Assembly: GCA_041397365.1 (NCBI GenBank)
Contig: JAWKWT010000001.1
Location: 496,001-560,000, forward strand
Source of the DNA: P52-10 sp041397365
GTDB lineage: Bacteria > Pseudomonadota > Alphaproteobacteria > Rhizobiales > Xanthobacteraceae
Length of the DNA stretch: 64,000 nucleotides
Reading direction: 5' to 3'
The position numbers and the translations under genes were made by a program. The notes beneath the pieces are model-generated. The model saw nothing but the letters and a program-made list of their open reading frames with translations. It did not search any database and had not been told where the DNA came from. Each line of letters opens with the position of its first letter. Position 1 is the first letter of the stretch. Positions 18,664-27,769 of this stretch are shown piece after piece.

Positions 18664-21294
18664 TCACAGCGAGCGTTGAATCGTCTCCACGCGGTAGCAC
18701 TCGATCACGTCGCCAGCGCGCATATCCTGGTAGTTCTCGAAGGCCATGCCGCACTCCTGTCCGGAATTGACCTCCTTCACCTCGTCCTTGAAGCGCTTCA
18801 GCGTCGACAGCTTGCCCTCGTGGACGACGACATTGTCGCGGATCAGGCGGACATTGGCGCCACGCTCCACATTGCCGTCGGTGACGCGGCAGCCGGCGAT
18901 CTTGCCGACCTTGGAGATGTTGAAGATCTCCAGGATCTGCGCGTTGCCGAGCATGGTCTCGCGCCGCTCCGGCGTGAGCATTCCGCTCATGGCCTTCTTC
19001 ACGTCATCCACGAGATCGTAGATGATGTTGTAGTAGCGGATCTCGATGCCGTCGCGCTTGGCCGAATCGGCGGCTTCCTTGTGCGCGCGCACGTTGAAGC
19101 CGATGATCGCCGCGTTGAAGCCGCCGGCGAGCGTTACGTCGGACTCGCTGATGCCGCCGACGCCGGCATGCAGGATGCGCGCGCCGACCTCGTCATTGCC
19201 GAGCTTTTCGAGCGAGCCGATGATGGCTTCGAGCGAGCCCTGCACGTCCGCCTTGATGACCAGCGGAAAGTCCTTGCGGCCGGCGGTCTTGAGCTGGCTC
19301 ATCATCTGTTCGAGCGAGCCGCGCATGCCGGTGGCGCGCGCCGCCTGCTTCTCGCGCTTCTGGTGCGCGCGATAGTCCGTCACCTGACGGGCGCGGGCTT
19401 CGTTCTCGACCACGGCCAGACGGTCGCCGGCTTCCGGCGGGCCGTTGAAGCCGAGCACCTCCACCGGCACGGCGGGGCCGGCCTCGGTGACGGTCTCGCC
19501 CTTGTCCGAGATCAGCGCGCGGACGCGGCCCATCTCGGCGCCGGCGACGATGATGTCGCCGATCCGCAGCGTGCCGCGCTGGACCAGCACGGTGGCGACC
19601 GGGCCGCGACCGCGATCGAGCTTGGCTTCGATCACGGTGCCTTCGGCCGGACGGTCCGGATTGGTCTTGAGGTCGAGCAGTTCTGCCTGCAGCGAGATCA
19701 TCTCCAGCAGCTTGTCGAGATTGACCTTGTTCTTGGCCGATACTTCGACGTCGACGACATCGCCGCCCAGCGATTCGACCTGAACCTCGTGCTGCAACAG
19801 ATCGGTGCGGACGCGGTTCGGATTGGCCTCCGGCTTGTCGATCTTGTTGATCGCGACGATCATCGGCACCTTCGCCGCCTTGGCGTGATTGATCGCCTCG
19901 ATCGTCTGCGGCATCACGCCGTCATCGGCCGCGACCACCAGCACCACGACGTCGGTGACTTTCGCGCCGCGCGCGCGCATCGCCGTGAAGGCGGCGTGGC
20001 CGGGCGTGTCGATGAAGGTGATCTTGCCGCCCTGCGGCGAGGTCACCTGATAAGCGCCGATATGCTGGGTGATGCCGCCGGCTTCGCCGGAGACGACATT
20101 GGCCGAGCGCAGCGCGTCCAGCAGCGAGGTCTTGCCGTGGTCGACGTGACCCATCACGGTGACCACCGGCGAGCGGGTCGCGGTGTCGGTGGCGTGATCG
20201 TCGGCGACGTCGAACAGACCTTCCTCGACGTCCGATTCGGCGACGCGCTTGACGGTGTGTCCCAGTTCCTCGGCGACGAGCTGGGCGGTGTCGGCGTCGA
20301 TCACGTCGGTGATCTTGTGCATCGCGCCCTGCTTCATCAGCAAGCGGATGACGTCGACCGCGCGTTCCGACATGCGGTTGGCGAGTTCCTGAATGGTGAT
20401 CGCCTCGGGGATCGTTACCTCGCGGACCAGCTTCTCTTTCGGCTCGTCGCTGTGGTGGCCCTTCAGGCGCTGGGTGCGGCGACGGAACGAGGCGACCGAG
20501 CGCTCGCGCACGTCGTCGGCGGTCAGTGCCGTCACCAGCGTCAGGCGGCCGCGCTGCTTGGCGGGGCCGGGCTTGGCGGCGACCTTGGGCGCGGTCGCCG
20601 GGCGCGCGGGGCTTCCCGGTCGGCGGGGCTGGCGCGGACCCTCGTCCTCGTCGGCGGCGGTCGCGGCCTGCGGCGTGCGCGCGGCCGGCGTCGCGGCTGC
20701 CGGGCGCGCGGTCGCGGTCGTCGCCGGCGTCGTCGCGGCGGGGACGGAAGTGGCGGCCGCCTTCGTCTCGTCTTCGCCGAAGCGCTTCTTGGCCTCGTCC
20801 TCGGCCTTCTTCGTGGCCTCGTCTTCCTGCTTGCGGCGCTCGTCCTCGGCCTTCTTGCGGGCCTCGGCGGCTTCGCGCTCTTCGCGTTCGATCTTTTCGC
20901 GCACGGCGCGGCGCGCGGCTTCCTCTTCCGCGATCCGCCGTTCCTCGATCTCGCGAAGCCGCGAATCGGCGAGCGCGCTGGCGCGGGCGTTGCGTTCTTC
21001 CTCGGTCAGCGTGCGCAGCACCACGCCCTGATTGCGCGGCGGCGCGGGCTTCGTCGGCGCCTGCGGTGCGGGCTTGCGGGCCGCGGGAGCCGGAGCCTGC
21101 GGCTTGGTCTCGACCGTGGCCGGGCCGCCCTCTCCGGGCCGCCGCAGCTTCGGCTTCTTCTCGACAAGCACCTGCTTGGTCCGGCCGTGACTGAAGCTCT
21201 GGCGCACGGTGCCGGTCTCCGGTCGCGGCTTGAGCGACAGAGTCTTCGAGGCAACGCTGAGCGTCTTGTCGCCGGGTGTCTTGGTTTCAGCCAT
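18664..21294 (-). CDS. infB: Translation initiation factor IF-2
   Basis: 876 aa GTPase that brings initiator tRNA to the 30S subunit. A long low-complexity N-terminus (1-280) rich in Ala/Pro/Lys/Glu, including an Arg-Glu-rich coiled coil (REKIEREEREAAEARKKAE), precedes the IF2_N part (VREVTIPEAITIQELANRMS). The G domain has VTVMGHVDHGKTSLLD (G1), FIDTPGHAAF (G3) and IVAINKIDKPEAN (G4). C-terminal domains end in FENYQDMRAGDVIECYRVE. Start overlaps the upstream ylxR stop by eight bases. Central gene of rimP-nusA-ylxR-infB-rbfA-truB. Confidence 0.98.
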   Translation of the reverse strand: MAETKTPGDKTLSVASKTLSLKPRPETGTVRQSFSHGRTKQVLVEKKPKLRRPGEGGPATVETKPQAPAPAARKPAPQAPTKPAPPRNQGVVLRTLTEEERNARASALADSRLREIEERRIAEEEAARRAVREKIEREEREAAEARKKAEDERRKQEDEATKKAEDEAKKRFGEDETKAAATSVPAATTPATTATARPAAATPAARTPQAATAADEDEGPRQPRRPGSPARPATAPKVAAKPGPAKQRGRLTLVTALTADDVRERSVASFRRRTQRLKGHHSDEPKEKLVREVTIPEAITIQELANRMSERAVDVIRLLMKQGAMHKITDVIDADTAQLVAEELGHTVKRVAESDVEEGLFDVADDHATDTATRSPVVTVMGHVDHGKTSLLDALRSANVVSGEAGGITQHIGAYQVTSPQGGKITFIDTPGHAAFTAMRARGAKVTDVVVLVVAADDGVMPQTIEAINHAKAAKVPMIVAINKIDKPEANPNRVRTDLLQHEVQVESLGGDVVDVEVSAKNKVNLDKLLEMISLQAELLDLKTNPDRPAEGTVIEAKLDRGRGPVATVLVQRGTLRIGDIIVAGAEMGRVRALISDKGETVTEAGPAVPVEVLGFNGPPEAGDRLAVVENEARARQVTDYRAHQKREKQAARATGMRGSLEQMMSQLKTAGRKDFPLVIKADVQGSLEAIIGSLEKLGNDEVGARILHAGVGGISESDVTLAGGFNAAIIGFNVRAHKEAADSAKRDGIEIRYYNIIYDLVDDVKKAMSGMLTPERRETMLGNAQILEIFNISKVGKIAGCRVTDGNVERGANVRLIRDNVVVHEGKLSTLKRFKDEVKEVNSGQECGMAFENYQDMRAGDVIECYRVETIQRSL

Positions 21295-22027
21295 CCAAAA
21301 GTCCTAGTTCTTGCGGGCCACTTGTCCGCGTCTTGCTACCTGAATTCTGTTGCGTCGTCTCACCGGGCGTTTCCGTCCGGTATCGGGCGAGGGCTTGGCA
21401 GCGCGACAGGAAAGTGCCGCTGGCCGGGCCAGCGAGCAGCGCTGCATGTATCACATTTGTCCGGCCTAGGGCCAAACTCAATTCGTCGGACGAGAGCAGA
21501 GTTATCAGCGGAAGGTTTTCCGGCGGAAAATCGTCGTCCGCTGTTCCGGCCGCGACTGAGCGGGCCAGTCCGCCAAGTTTCCTCAAACCGTCGGCCGCGC
21601 CGTCCGAGGCATGGAGCAGCGCCACGGCGTCGCCCTGCTTCAAGGCGTTTTCCACCTTGCTGAAGCCGGACACCGCCTGCCGGCCCTTCGCCACGATCGC
21701 CAGCGCATCGCAGGCGCTGCGCACCAGAAGCCTGTCAAGATCGGCGGCGAAAGTCGCGGAGACGCGGCATTCGCGCTTGAATCCCTTCGGGAAAGTTCCC
21801 CGCTTGGCTGCGTCCGAAACGGTTTTTCCGGTGCCGGTGAGCCACAGCCCGCGTCCCGGAAGCCGACGTTTCAGGTCCGCGATGACCTCGCCGTCCGGCG
21901 ACAGGACGAAGCGGATCAGTTCGTCGACAGGCCGCACCGCCCGCGTGAGCGCGCACATCCGCGCGGTCCCCGGCCGGGAAGACCGGGGGCCGTCGTCGAG
22001 CGTTGCGTCATCGCGTTGGCTGAGCAT
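21287..22027 (-). CDS. ylxR: YlxR-family RNA-binding protein with L7Ae-like domain
   Basis: 246 aa. N-terminal YlxR/DUF448 domain (ARMCALTRAVRPVDELIRFV ... RLPGRGLWLTGTGKTVSDAA, about 22-95), then an L7Ae/ribosomal-like domain (CDALAIVAKGRQAVSGFSKV ... AVALLHASDGAADG, about 105-150) and a disordered tail. In alphaproteobacteria this two-domain protein regularly sits between nusA and infB and is presumed to bind RNA. The usual GRGxW signature is present (GRGLWL). Twenty bases after nusA and overlapping infB, so co-expressed. Confidence 0.88.
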   Translation of the reverse strand: MLSQRDDATLDDGPRSSRPGTARMCALTRAVRPVDELIRFVLSPDGEVIADLKRRLPGRGLWLTGTGKTVSDAAKRGTFPKGFKRECRVSATFAADLDRLLVRSACDALAIVAKGRQAVSGFSKVENALKQGDAVALLHASDGAADGLRKLGGLARSVAAGTADDDFPPENLPLITLLSSDELSLALGRTNVIHAALLAGPASGTFLSRCQALARYRTETPGETTQQNSGSKTRTSGPQELGLLDG

Positions 22028-22047
22028 GCGTGCGGCATCTCCTTAAC

Positions 22048-23655
22048 TTAAGCCGTTGCTTCCGACGCGTCCGCGTCGGCAGCTTCTTCGGACTTCGCCA
22101 GATCGGCCTCGGTGATCCACCCGGCGGCCAGACGCGCCTGCATGACAAGCGCCTCGGCTTCCTCGCGCGACAGCTCGAAACCGTCGAGAATGCCCGGCTG
22201 GCGGACGTTCTCGCCGTCCTTGCGCTCGGTCCAGCCGACCAGATCGTCGGTGGCGCAGCCGGCCAGATCCTCGACCGTCTTGATGTCGTTCTCGCCGAAC
22301 TTCACCAGCATCTTCGAGGTCACGCCCGGAACTTCCCCGACCGCGTCCTCGACGCCCAGCTCCTTGCGCCGGGCTTCGAGTTCGGCTTCGAGCTGATCGA
22401 GATATTCCTGCGCGCGCGTCTGCAATTCGGTCGCGGTCTCCTCGTCGAAACCTTCGATGCCGGCGAGGTCGCGCACATCCACCAGCACCAGATCCTCGAC
22501 CGAAGAGAAGCCTTCGGAGGCGAGCAGCTGGCCGACCACTTCGTCGACATTCAACGCTTCCATGAAGGCGCGCGTGGAATTCGCGAAATCGGCCTGGCGG
22601 CGCTCGGATTCTTCTTGCTCCGTGAGGATGTCGATATCCCAGCCGGTCAGTTGCGAGGCGAGGCGCACATTCTGCCCGCGCCGTCCGATCGCAAGGGAAA
22701 GTTGGGTATCGGGCACCACGACTTCAATACGCTCGCGGTCTTCGTCCAGCACGACCTTGGAGACTTCGGCCGGCGCCAGCGCGTTGACGACGAAGGTGGC
22801 GATGTCGTTCGACCACGGGATGATGTCGATCTTCTCGCCCTGCAATTCGTTGACCACGGCCTGCACGCGCGAGCCGCGCATGCCGACGCAGGCACCAACC
22901 GGATCGACCGAGGAATCGCGGGAGATCACGCCGATCTTCGCGCGCGAGCCGGGGTCGCGGGCGACCGCCTTGATCTCGACGATGCCGTCATAGATTTCCG
23001 GTACTTCCTGCGCGAACAGCTTCGCCATGAATTGCGGATGCGTGCGGGAGAGGAAAATCTGCGGGCCGCGCGTCTCGCGGCGGACGTCGAAGACGAAGGC
23101 GCGGACGCGGTCGCCATTGCGGAAGACTTCGCGCGGCAGCATTTCGTCGCGGCGGATGATCGCCTCGCCGCGGCCGAGATCGACGATCACGCTGCCATAT
23201 TCGACACGCTTGACGGTGCCGTTGATGATGTCGCCGATGCGGTCCTTGAATTCCTGATATTGCCGGTCGCGCTCGGCCTCGCGCACCTTCTGGACGATCA
23301 CCTGCTTGGCGGATTGCGCGGCGATGCGGCCGTATTCGAGCGGCGGCAGCGTGTCGGCGAGCGTGTCGCCGATCTGCGCGCCGGGGTTCAGCCGACGCGC
23401 GTCCTCAAGCGAAATCTGGTTCGACGGCGTTTCGACATTGTCGACCACCAGCATGTGGCGCGACAGGCGCAATTCGCCCTTCTTGGCGTCGATCTCGGCG
23501 TGAACGTCGGTCTCCGCGCCATAGCGGGCGCGCGCGGCCTTGGCGATCGCGTCTTCCATGGCGGCGATGACGATGCCGCGGTCGATCGATTTCTCGCGCG
23601 CGACGGCGTCGGCGATCTGCAAGAGTTCGAGCTTGTTGGCGCTGACTGCTGCCAT
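22048..23655 (-). CDS. nusA: Transcription termination/antitermination factor NusA
   Basis: 535 aa. N-terminal RNA polymerase-binding domain, S1 domain (INGTVKRVEYGSVIVDLGRG, about 131), two KH domains (PVGACVGMRGSRVQAVVNEL and LSLAIGRRGQNVRLASQLTG, about 228-340) and C-terminal helix-hairpin-helix repeats (SVEDLVLVDVRDLAGIEGF, TVEDLAGCATDDLVGW). Binds boxA-type RNA and polymerase; controls pausing, termination and rRNA antitermination. Two bases after rimP. Confidence 0.97.
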   Translation of the reverse strand: MAAVSANKLELLQIADAVAREKSIDRGIVIAAMEDAIAKAARARYGAETDVHAEIDAKKGELRLSRHMLVVDNVETPSNQISLEDARRLNPGAQIGDTLADTLPPLEYGRIAAQSAKQVIVQKVREAERDRQYQEFKDRIGDIINGTVKRVEYGSVIVDLGRGEAIIRRDEMLPREVFRNGDRVRAFVFDVRRETRGPQIFLSRTHPQFMAKLFAQEVPEIYDGIVEIKAVARDPGSRAKIGVISRDSSVDPVGACVGMRGSRVQAVVNELQGEKIDIIPWSNDIATFVVNALAPAEVSKVVLDEDRERIEVVVPDTQLSLAIGRRGQNVRLASQLTGWDIDILTEQEESERRQADFANSTRAFMEALNVDEVVGQLLASEGFSSVEDLVLVDVRDLAGIEGFDEETATELQTRAQEYLDQLEAELEARRKELGVEDAVGEVPGVTSKMLVKFGENDIKTVEDLAGCATDDLVGWTERKDGENVRQPGILDGFELSREEAEALVMQARLAAGWITEADLAKSEEAADADASEATA

Positions 23656-23657
23656 CG

Positions 23658-24371
23658 TCAGTCTCCTTTTTTCCGCTTCGCCGCTGTGTCGGCGGCGAGA
23701 CGGTGTTGCTTGGTATTTGCAGGCTTTTTCGCGGGCGCGCGGCGCGCATGCGGCGGCGGTGCTTTTTCGAGCCCGAGTTCCTGACGCAGCTCGCGCTCGG
23801 CGGCCTTGCCCTTGCGCATCGATTCGGCGATCAGCGCGTCCGTCAGCACGAGCCGCGCCTCCGCGATGTCCTCGATCGGCAGCAGCACGTCGGCCGCTTC
23901 GTCGGTCTTCACGTCGTCGCGGCGCAGATGCGCGCGGTCGCCGTCGACGCCGAGCAGAAGGCCGCGAAAGCGCTTGCGGCCTTCATGCGACACCGCCATT
24001 TCGATGCGGACGAGATGGCCGGCATGGCGTTCGAAATCGGAGCGCCGCACCAGCGGCCGGTCGATGCCGGGCGAGGAAATCTCCAGCCGGTAGGCGCGAT
24101 CGATCGGGTCGGCGATGTCCAGCACCGGCGACAGCGCGCGCGACACCGCTTCGCAATCCTCGATCAGCATGGTGCCGTCGGGCCGCTCCGCCATGATCTG
24201 CACCGTGGTGCCGGCCTCGCCGGACACGCGCACGCGCACCAGCCGATAGCCCATGCCGGTCAGCACCGGCTCCGCCACCGCCGAGACGCGCGCGGCCAGT
24301 CCCGGCTCGACCACGAGACGGGGCTCGTGCAGCAGGTCGGCAGGCGATGGACCATCGGTTCGGTCGGTCAT
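23658..24371 (-). CDS. rimP: Ribosome maturation factor RimP
   Basis: 237 aa, needed for 30S maturation. N-terminal alpha/beta domain with MGYRLVRVRVSGEAGTTVQI and CEAVSRALSPVLDIADPID, the family stretch YRLEISSPGIDRPL, then the SH3-like domain. The tail is long and basic (KKPANTKQHRLAADTAAKRK). First gene of the nusA operon and preceded by a structured leader with an internal terminator-like hairpin, so expression is probably set by attenuation. Confidence 0.94.
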   Translation of the reverse strand: MTDRTDGPSPADLLHEPRLVVEPGLAARVSAVAEPVLTGMGYRLVRVRVSGEAGTTVQIMAERPDGTMLIEDCEAVSRALSPVLDIADPIDRAYRLEISSPGIDRPLVRRSDFERHAGHLVRIEMAVSHEGRKRFRGLLLGVDGDRAHLRRDDVKTDEAADVLLPIEDIAEARLVLTDALIAESMRKGKAAERELRQELGLEKAPPPHARRAPAKKPANTKQHRLAADTAAKRKKGD

Positions 24372-24399
24372 GAGCAGCTAGGTTTGATCCGTTAGGGTT

Positions 24400-24600
24400 G
24401 GCTTCGCGCAGGCTTTCGGCCTGCTGACCTCAGGTAATAAAAAGAGCGGGTCCCGGAGGGCCCACTTCACACCGCGATCAGAAACATCTGACCGTTATGA
24501 GAAACCAAGTCGCCCTCATATAGCGGCTCCGGCGAAATCCGGCAACCCCCGAAAGGGCTGGAACAACGCGCCTGGAGTGGGTCTGGCCTGCGCGAGGTCG
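24400..24600 (-). promoter_or_regulatory. Putative rimP leader RNA with attenuator hairpin
   Basis: The 293-base gap before rimP has no gene but strong structure. On the minus strand an imperfect hairpin AGxGGGCCC...GGGACCCGCT (24466-24445) is followed by CTTTTTATT (24444-24436), which is an intrinsic terminator inside the leader, about 65 bases before the rimP start. Next comes GCAGGC..GAAA..GCCTGC (24405-24427). Upstream on the same strand are CCCTTTCGGGGG and GATTTCGCCGGAG hairpin stretches. A rimP leader/attenuator RNA is known from Rhizobiales; the position and terminator fit. The same terminator would also end trmB transcripts. Boundaries are approximate. Confidence 0.55.
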
Positions 24601-24603
24601 GGG

Positions 24604-24667
24604 CTAGAGCGTTTTCGCGCGAAGTGGACCCCGGTTCGCATGAAGAAAACGCGGCAATCAGCTCTAG
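24604..24667. repeat. Palindromic repeat overlapping the trmB stop
   Basis: CTAGAGC (24604-24610) and GCTCTAG (24661-24667) bound a 64-base element containing GTTTTCGCGCGAAGTGGAC and GGTTCGCATGAAGAAAAC, with inner inverted GTTTTC/GAAAAC. This is the pattern of a common Bradyrhizobiaceae intergenic repeat. The TAG stop of trmB (24666-24664) is part of the terminal CTAGAGC. Confidence 0.75.
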
Positions 24668-25362
24668 CGCCGCTTGAAGACCAGATAGGAGGCCCGCCGC
24701 CCCTCGCGCGCGGCCTTCTGGCCGAAACGGGTCATGGTGTAGCCGGGCCACGGCCTGCGCCAGTCGTCCGCCCGCTCCGCCGTCCAGACGAAATCCGCCG
24801 AACGCTTCATATGCATCAGCGTCCAGGCGCAATAATCCTCGATGTCGCTGACAAAACGGAACTCGCCGCCGGACGGCAGCACCCGCGCCAGCGCCGCGAT
24901 CATCGCATCCTGCACGAAACGGCGCTTCCAGTGTCGCCGCTTCGGCCACGGGTCCGGGTGGATCAGGTCGACCCGTTGCAGGCTTTCCGGCGGCAGCCAG
25001 CCGATCAGCTCGGCCGCATCGCCCGCGAACAGGCGAATATTGTCGGCAGGCCGGCTCTCGATCCGCGCCAGCAGCTTGGCCATTCCATTGACATAGGGCT
25101 CGCAGCCGATGAATCCGGTCTGCGGAAAGGCGTCCGCCTCGGCGAGCAGATGCTCGCCGCCGCCGAAGCCGATTTCGAGGCGAACGCCGTCGGGATTTGC
25201 GGGAAACAGCGCGGCGAGCCGGCCGGGCGCGGGCTCGGCGATGTCGAGCTGAAGCCGCGGCAGCAGCGTTTCCACCAGGTCGGCCTGATGGCTGCGGAGC
25301 CTGTGCCCCTTGCGGCGGCCGAAGAAAGCGCCCTGTTTTCGGGGAATATCGTGTGAAGGCAT
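24664..25362 (-). CDS. trmB: tRNA (guanine-46-N7)-methyltransferase TrmB
   Basis: 232 aa SAM-dependent enzyme that methylates G46 in the tRNA variable loop. Rossmann methyltransferase with RLEIGFGGGEHLL (SAM loop, about 61-73), FIGCEPYVNGMAKLL, NIRLFAGDA and the family signature DLIHPDPWPKRRHWKRRFV (132-150). The C-terminal SYLVFKRR ends within a palindromic repeat that supplies the stop. 79 bases downstream of the XRE regulator; in relatives metK stands between them. Confidence 0.96.
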   Translation of the reverse strand: MPSHDIPRKQGAFFGRRKGHRLRSHQADLVETLLPRLQLDIAEPAPGRLAALFPANPDGVRLEIGFGGGEHLLAEADAFPQTGFIGCEPYVNGMAKLLARIESRPADNIRLFAGDAAELIGWLPPESLQRVDLIHPDPWPKRRHWKRRFVQDAMIAALARVLPSGGEFRFVSDIEDYCAWTLMHMKRSADFVWTAERADDWRRPWPGYTMTRFGQKAAREGRRASYLVFKRR

Positions 25363-25441
25363 GGTTGTTGTCGAAGCGGACCGTGCGGGTCCCGGAAATC
25401 GATCGGGCGGCGCTCTGTGTCCGAGGATCGGTGGCCGGCGA

Positions 25442-25855
25442 TCAGGGCTTGTCGGCGGGGTCGCGCGCGGCGATCTGCTCGACCAGATCGACGATGCTGC
25501 GCCGCAGTTTCGCGTCCTGAATCCGGGTGAAGGCGCGGATCAGGGCCAGCCCTTCGTTCGTGGCGACGAAATCGGACACATAGGTCGGGGAGGAGGCTTC
25601 GCTGAAGCCCGAGGCGATCGTGCCGCCGGGGCCACCCTCGAACAGGAACGAGACCGGGACCTGAAGAATTTCAGCGATCTGCTGGAGGCGGCTGGCGCCG
25701 ACGCGGTTCGTCCCTTTCTCGTATTTCTGAATTTGCTGGAATGTCAGTCCGAGAGAATCGCCGAGCTTCTCCTGACTCATCCCAACCATGATGCGCCGCA
25801 TGCGAATCCTGCTGCCGACATATTTGTCGACCGGATTGGGCGCCTTGATAGACAT
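25442..25855 (-). CDS. XRE-family helix-turn-helix regulator
   Basis: 137 aa. Cro/C1-type HTH at about 18-75 (RIRMRRIMVGMSQEKLGDSL, then LTFQQIQKYEKGTNRVGASR) followed by a short domain (LALIRAFTRIQDAKLRRSIV) common in rhizobial regulators between lnt and metK. ATG 25855 (MSIKAPNPVDKYVG) is chosen; the longer reading frame upstream is not protein-like. Its targets are unknown; conservation of the position suggests a role in cell-envelope or methionine-cycle genes, but that is only context. Confidence 0.92.
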   Translation of the reverse strand: MSIKAPNPVDKYVGSRIRMRRIMVGMSQEKLGDSLGLTFQQIQKYEKGTNRVGASRLQQIAEILQVPVSFLFEGGPGGTIASGFSEASSPTYVSDFVATNEGLALIRAFTRIQDAKLRRSIVDLVEQIAARDPADKP

Positions 25856-26143
25856 TGTTGTTCCCCCTGCGGGCCACGATCGATGCAACACACTGACCGC
25901 AAACGCAACACGCCAGCAGGGGCATGTTCGTTTCACCATGCAGAATTGCGGATGGCTTTCTATGCGAATAGTCTGGCCGAGGTCAAACCGAACCGTTGAG
26001 ATTTAATAAAAAGCCGTTCTAAAACATCGACTTAAGTTCAAAATCCAACGGTCCGACCGACGTCAGATGACCGCGACTTCATATGCAAGATACAATATGA
26101 AAATCGCCACGTCCCGCGATTACGGGAACAGTTTTTCGCACAT
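25856..26143 (-). other. AT-rich intergenic gap between lnt and the XRE gene
   Basis: 288 bases, clearly more AT-rich than the surroundings (for example 25995-26125). I find no credible gene in it. It must hold the promoter of the XRE gene on the minus strand, so the lnt operon and XRE are probably separate units. A weak hairpin, CGCGATTACGGGAACAG, is present near 26115; nothing else could be assigned. Confidence 0.4.
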
Positions 26144-27769
26144 TCAAGGCCGAAAGTTGGCGACGTCTGAGTTTTCGGTCTTCCGCCGCCGAAAGATCAG
26201 CGCGAGCGAGGCCAGCAGGATCAGCGCCATGGGGATGTCGCCGGCCCGCGAATAGAGCGTCGGCGCGATGGAAGCGGGCAGAGCGGCGTCCGCGATGCCT
26301 TCGGTGCCGAGATCGAGCTGCGTGACGATCCGGCCCAAGGGATCGATGACGGCGGAAATGCCGGTGTTCGCCGCCCGCACGATCGGCAGACCTTCCTCGA
26401 TGGCACGCAGGCGCGTCTGTTGCAGGTGCTGATAGGGGCCGGAACTCGCGCCGAACCAGCCGTCATTGGTGAGATTGACGATCCAGCCCGGCCGTTCGCC
26501 GGCGGAAACGATATCGCCCGGAAAAATCGCCTCGTAGCAGATCAGCGGCAGCATGGCCGGCGCGCGCGGCAGTTCGATCGGCCGGCGCCTCGTGCCGGCG
26601 ATGAAGCCGCCCTGAACCTTGGTGAGCTGGGTCAGGCCGATCCGCTCCATCGTCGCCTGGAACGGCAGATATTCCCCGAACGGCACCAGATGCAGCTTGT
26701 CGTAGACCGACAGGATCGAGCCGTCATGATCGATCACATAGATCGAATTGTAGGCGCGCGTCACCGCCTGGCCTGGCCGTGCCGTGTCCGGCGGGCGCAC
26801 CGCGCCGGTGATGAGCATGGTTCCCTGAGGGAGCAGGTCGGCGATCTGCGCCAGCGCCTCCGGCTCGCGCGACAGGAAGAACGGAAACGCCGATTCCGGC
26901 CAGATCAGGAAGGTGACGTCGCGCAGGCCGCCCGCATTCGGCCCGGTGGAGCGCTCGGACAGCGACAGATATTTGCGCATGACCTCGCGCCGCGCGCCGT
27001 AATTGAACTTCGCGTCCTGCGGCAGGTTCGGCTGCATCAGCCGGAGCCGGACGCCCTCGACGAAGCGGGTCGGCTCGCCGGCCAGCCGTGTTGCGCCATA
27101 GAGGGCGAGAGCGGCGAGCGCGGTGAGCGCCATGCCGAGGACCAGCCAGGGCCGGCGCGTCGCCTCGCGCGGATCGGCGAGCACGGCGGGGCTCGCGAAA
27201 ATCGCCAGCGTCAGAAATGTCAGGCCCCACAGGCCGACCAGCGACGCGGCCTGCGCGAACGCCAGCGGCGAGGCCAGCGCATAGCCGGGCGCGTTCCACG
27301 GAAATCCCGAAAGCACATGTCCGCGCAGCCATTCCGAGGCGGTGATGGCGACGGCGAAGCTGAGAATGCGTGTCGGCCCGCCGCTCCAGATCAGCCTGGC
27401 GAGCGCAAAGCCCAGCGCCATGAAGATCGCCAGCAGCGCCGGAAGCCCGAAAATGGCGAAGGGGAGCAGCCATGCGAAGGTCGCGGCATCCACCAGGAGC
27501 GCATTGCTGGTCCAGTAAAGCCCGGCGACGAAATAGCCGAAGCCGAACCACCAGCCGGCCAGGGCTGCTGCGACCGATCCGCGGAACCGGTCGGACGGCG
27601 TGGCGTCGATCAGCCAGATCGCGACGGGAAAGGTCAGGAACAGCACCGGCCAGACGTTGAGCGGGGCCATCGCCAGCGCCGAAGCTGCGCCGGCTAAGCA
27701 GGCGATCGCCGCCCGCCGCCATCCAAAGGCGAGGATCACCCGATGCGCAAGTGAGCGCACCGACGTCAC
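26144..27769 (-). CDS. lnt: Apolipoprotein N-acyltransferase
   Basis: 541 aa inner-membrane enzyme that adds the third acyl chain to lipoproteins. About six N-terminal membrane segments (to about 215), then a nitrilase-like periplasmic domain with the Glu-Lys-Cys triad: FLIWPESAFPFFL (Glu), VYDKLHLVPFGEYLPF (Lys) and MLPLICYEAIFPGD (Cys). A final membrane helix (SRAGDIPMALILLASLALIF) anchors the C-terminus. The GTG start overlaps the corC stop by four bases. Confidence 0.96.
   Translation of the reverse strand: MTSVRSLAHRVILAFGWRRAAIACLAGAASALAMAPLNVWPVLFLTFPVAIWLIDATPSDRFRGSVAAALAGWWFGFGYFVAGLYWTSNALLVDAATFAWLLPFAIFGLPALLAIFMALGFALARLIWSGGPTRILSFAVAITASEWLRGHVLSGFPWNAPGYALASPLAFAQAASLVGLWGLTFLTLAIFASPAVLADPREATRRPWLVLGMALTALAALALYGATRLAGEPTRFVEGVRLRLMQPNLPQDAKFNYGARREVMRKYLSLSERSTGPNAGGLRDVTFLIWPESAFPFFLSREPEALAQIADLLPQGTMLITGAVRPPDTARPGQAVTRAYNSIYVIDHDGSILSVYDKLHLVPFGEYLPFQATMERIGLTQLTKVQGGFIAGTRRRPIELPRAPAMLPLICYEAIFPGDIVSAGERPGWIVNLTNDGWFGASSGPYQHLQQTRLRAIEEGLPIVRAANTGISAVIDPLGRIVTQLDLGTEGIADAALPASIAPTLYSRAGDIPMALILLASLALIFRRRKTENSDVANFRP

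Noticed and set aside
18658..21663. 1001-codon open frame on the plus strand
   Set aside because: Antisense to infB, rich in Arg/His/Leu with no domain; it is the GC-driven mirror of a real gene.
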